Origin: an uncultured bacterium | Lineage (GTDB): Bacteria > Patescibacteriota > Gracilibacteria > Absconditabacterales > Absconditicoccaceae | DNA length: 8,984 nt | Assembly (NCBI GenBank): GCA_937906635.1 | Contig: CALCYP010000055.1 | Location: 1-8,984 of the forward strand | Direction of reading: 5' to 3' | In this document: positions 8,030 through 8,984 of the stretch, piece by piece | Numbering within the stretch: position 1 is the first letter of the stretch | Layout: the number at the start of each line of letters is the position of its first letter | The notes under the pieces: generated by a model | Databases searched by the model: none | What the model saw: the letters and a program-made list of their open reading frames with translations, nothing else | Told to the model about the DNA's origin: nothing | Made by a program: the position numbers and the translations under genes

Positions 8030-8869
8030 TTGTTAGATATATTCACTGCCAAAAATTCAACATTAAAAACGGAATTACCCAATAAATATATTTTTACATC
8101 AAAAGATGCTTTTTACCAGAAAGATGTAAGTATTGAAGAATTTCAATGTTTTATTGAAAATAAAATATTTAAACTAGATGAAATAAATGAATTAGCCGTT
8201 AATAACGAAATATCTGCAACTATATTTAAGGAAATATGTATTGAAATTTATAGAGCGTTAGAACTAAAATTAAGACAACATTATGACAGTAATGATGATG
8301 TAGTGATAAAAAAGAAAAATCTTATTCCACTTGGATTACTTTTTTGCAATTGTAATAATATTGAAAAAATAAAATTACTTTTCGATTTATTTAAAAATGA
8401 AAACGAAGAATTTTGTAAATCAGATGAATTAGATAATTTTATGTTATCTGATTTATTAACAGCATCTTATTGTTTAATTAGTGCAAGGAATAAAATTGGG
8501 AAAAACTTTGATACTATAGAAGAATTAAAAAATGATGAATTAATTAAATTAGTTAATTGTGCCGAGTTAAAAGATAATCAACATTTAGTAAATGTTTTTA
8601 ACCAAACTTTTTTTAATAAAGAAAAATTACACAAAGCGAAAATAACATCCTTTCTTGTTTCTGCATCATTATTTTCAAATATTTTGCTTATGCCGGCTTT
8701 TTTAATATTATCATCAGAAAAATCCACCGAATCAGCCAGAAATCTCCTGCACATCTCAGCATATTTCGGGTCATCCTGCATTCGCTCTCTGCTTTTCAGT
8801 GTAACAACCGGGCTTTCCCCGTTCAATAGCCCTGCTTTCATTGTGAAATCAGCAGGTTTCGCTTCGTAA
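8030..8869 (+). CDS. AT-rich hypothetical protein, probably 5'-truncated; 3' part doubtful
   Basis: The frame can be read from TTG at 8030 to TAA at 8869 (279 residues) and stays open upstream to about 7940. The coding-like sequence seems to begin near 7985 with FLKYISLYEYLN, just after the hairpin cluster. The first in-frame ATG is only at 8441 (residue 138), so the true start may be a TTG or the 5' end may be lost. Residues 1-205 are rich in Lys, Asn, Glu, Ile and Leu, probably all-helical, with only two glycines, no Trp and no in-frame TGA. That part is about one quarter GC. From about 8640 the GC rises and a longer-looking product lies on the opposite strand, so the last 75 residues of this frame are probably antisense. 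I do not recognise the family. It could be a transferred gene, a decayed gene, or part of a chimeric join. Confidence 0.5.
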   Translation: MLDIFTAKNSTLKTELPNKYIFTSKDAFYQKDVSIEEFQCFIENKIFKLDEINELAVNNEISATIFKEICIEIYRALELKLRQHYDSNDDVVIKKKNLIPLGLLFCNCNNIEKIKLLFDLFKNENEEFCKSDELDNFMLSDLLTASYCLISARNKIGKNFDTIEELKNDELIKLVNCAELKDNQHLVNVFNQTFFNKEKLHKAKITSFLVSASLFSNILLMPAFLILSSEKSTESARNLLHISAYFGSSCIRSLLFSVTTGLSPFNSPAFIVKSAGFAS

Positions 8870-8984
8870 CCATAGCTATCCCCAGATGGCCATTCCGTAA
8901 CTATTTCCTTAACACCTCCCCTCAATGATTCAATGTGCCTTTCTGCGGGAACACGTGTTTGCATCTCCCCTTTGCAGCGATAGC
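8578..8984 (-). CDS. Hypothetical protein of different composition, partial at window edge
   Basis: This minus-strand frame is open from the window edge to TGA at 8578-8580. An ATG at 8964 gives 128 residues, but the frame continues upstream of it and the nearby AAGGGGAG abuts the ATG with no spacing, so the real start is probably beyond the window. The product is mixed and charged, with a KSRERMQDDPKYAEMCRRF stretch, and I do not recognise it. Glycine is coded only by GGN and no TGA occurs before the stop. GC is about 46% over 8701-8984, far above the rest of the window. Below about 8640 the frame enters AT-rich sequence that also codes on the plus strand, so the last 20 or so residues may be accidental. 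If the organism uses UGA as glycine throughout, this TGA would not be a stop, which argues that this end has a different origin. Confidence 0.45.
   Translation of the reverse strand, partial: YRCKGEMQTRVPAERHIESLRGGVKEIVTEWPSGDSYGYEAKPADFTMKAGLLNGESPVVTLKSRERMQDDPKYAEMCRRFLADSVDFSDDNIKKAGISKIFENNDAETRKDVIFALCNFSLLKKVWLKTFTKC

Overview
The window looks like DNA from a bacterium that reads UGA as glycine (translation table 25), the code known from the candidate phyla Absconditabacteria (SR1) and Gracilibacteria. With the standard code, positions 246-7558 appear almost empty of genes. With TGA read as glycine, the minus strand holds two long open frames that both end in TAA and fill nearly all of that stretch. 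The two phyla cannot be told apart from this window.

Layout from left to right. Positions 1-245 are a short-period repeat region: two copies, about 133 bases apart, of a composite intergenic repeat made of hairpin-like units. Positions 246-1583 (minus) encode a 445-residue membrane-anchored protein that resembles an extracellular solute-binding protein. Positions 1634-7558 (minus) encode a secreted protein of 1974 residues. It has a signal peptide, two divergent tandem units of about 180 residues, Ig-like beta-rich segments, and long cysteine-rich stretches with many CxC motifs. The two genes lie 50 bases apart in the same direction, giant gene first, and may be co-transcribed. Positions 7559-7980 are intergenic: an AT-rich leader next to the giant gene, then a cluster of small hairpins. 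Positions 7985-8984 look different: an AT-rich plus-strand frame without a clear start, then a minus-strand frame of higher GC running off the window edge. Neither contains an in-frame TGA.

The strongest internal proof of the code is in the giant gene. At three aligned positions of its two tandem units, one unit has TGA where the other has GGA, and the exchange goes in both directions. By hand count the gene has about 139 in-frame TGA codons, about 54 GGN codons and about 15 TGG codons. This gives normal glycine content if TGA is glycine and an absurd tryptophan content if it is tryptophan.

Functionally, the giant protein is probably secreted or displayed on the cell surface, and the solute-binding-like protein is probably anchored in the membrane facing outward. 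Members of these phyla are often small cells living attached to other bacteria, so a role in host contact or nutrient capture is plausible, but this is inference only. The right-hand end (about 7985-8984) may be horizontally acquired, decaying, or an assembly or amplification chimera. All translations, counts and alignments were made by eye.
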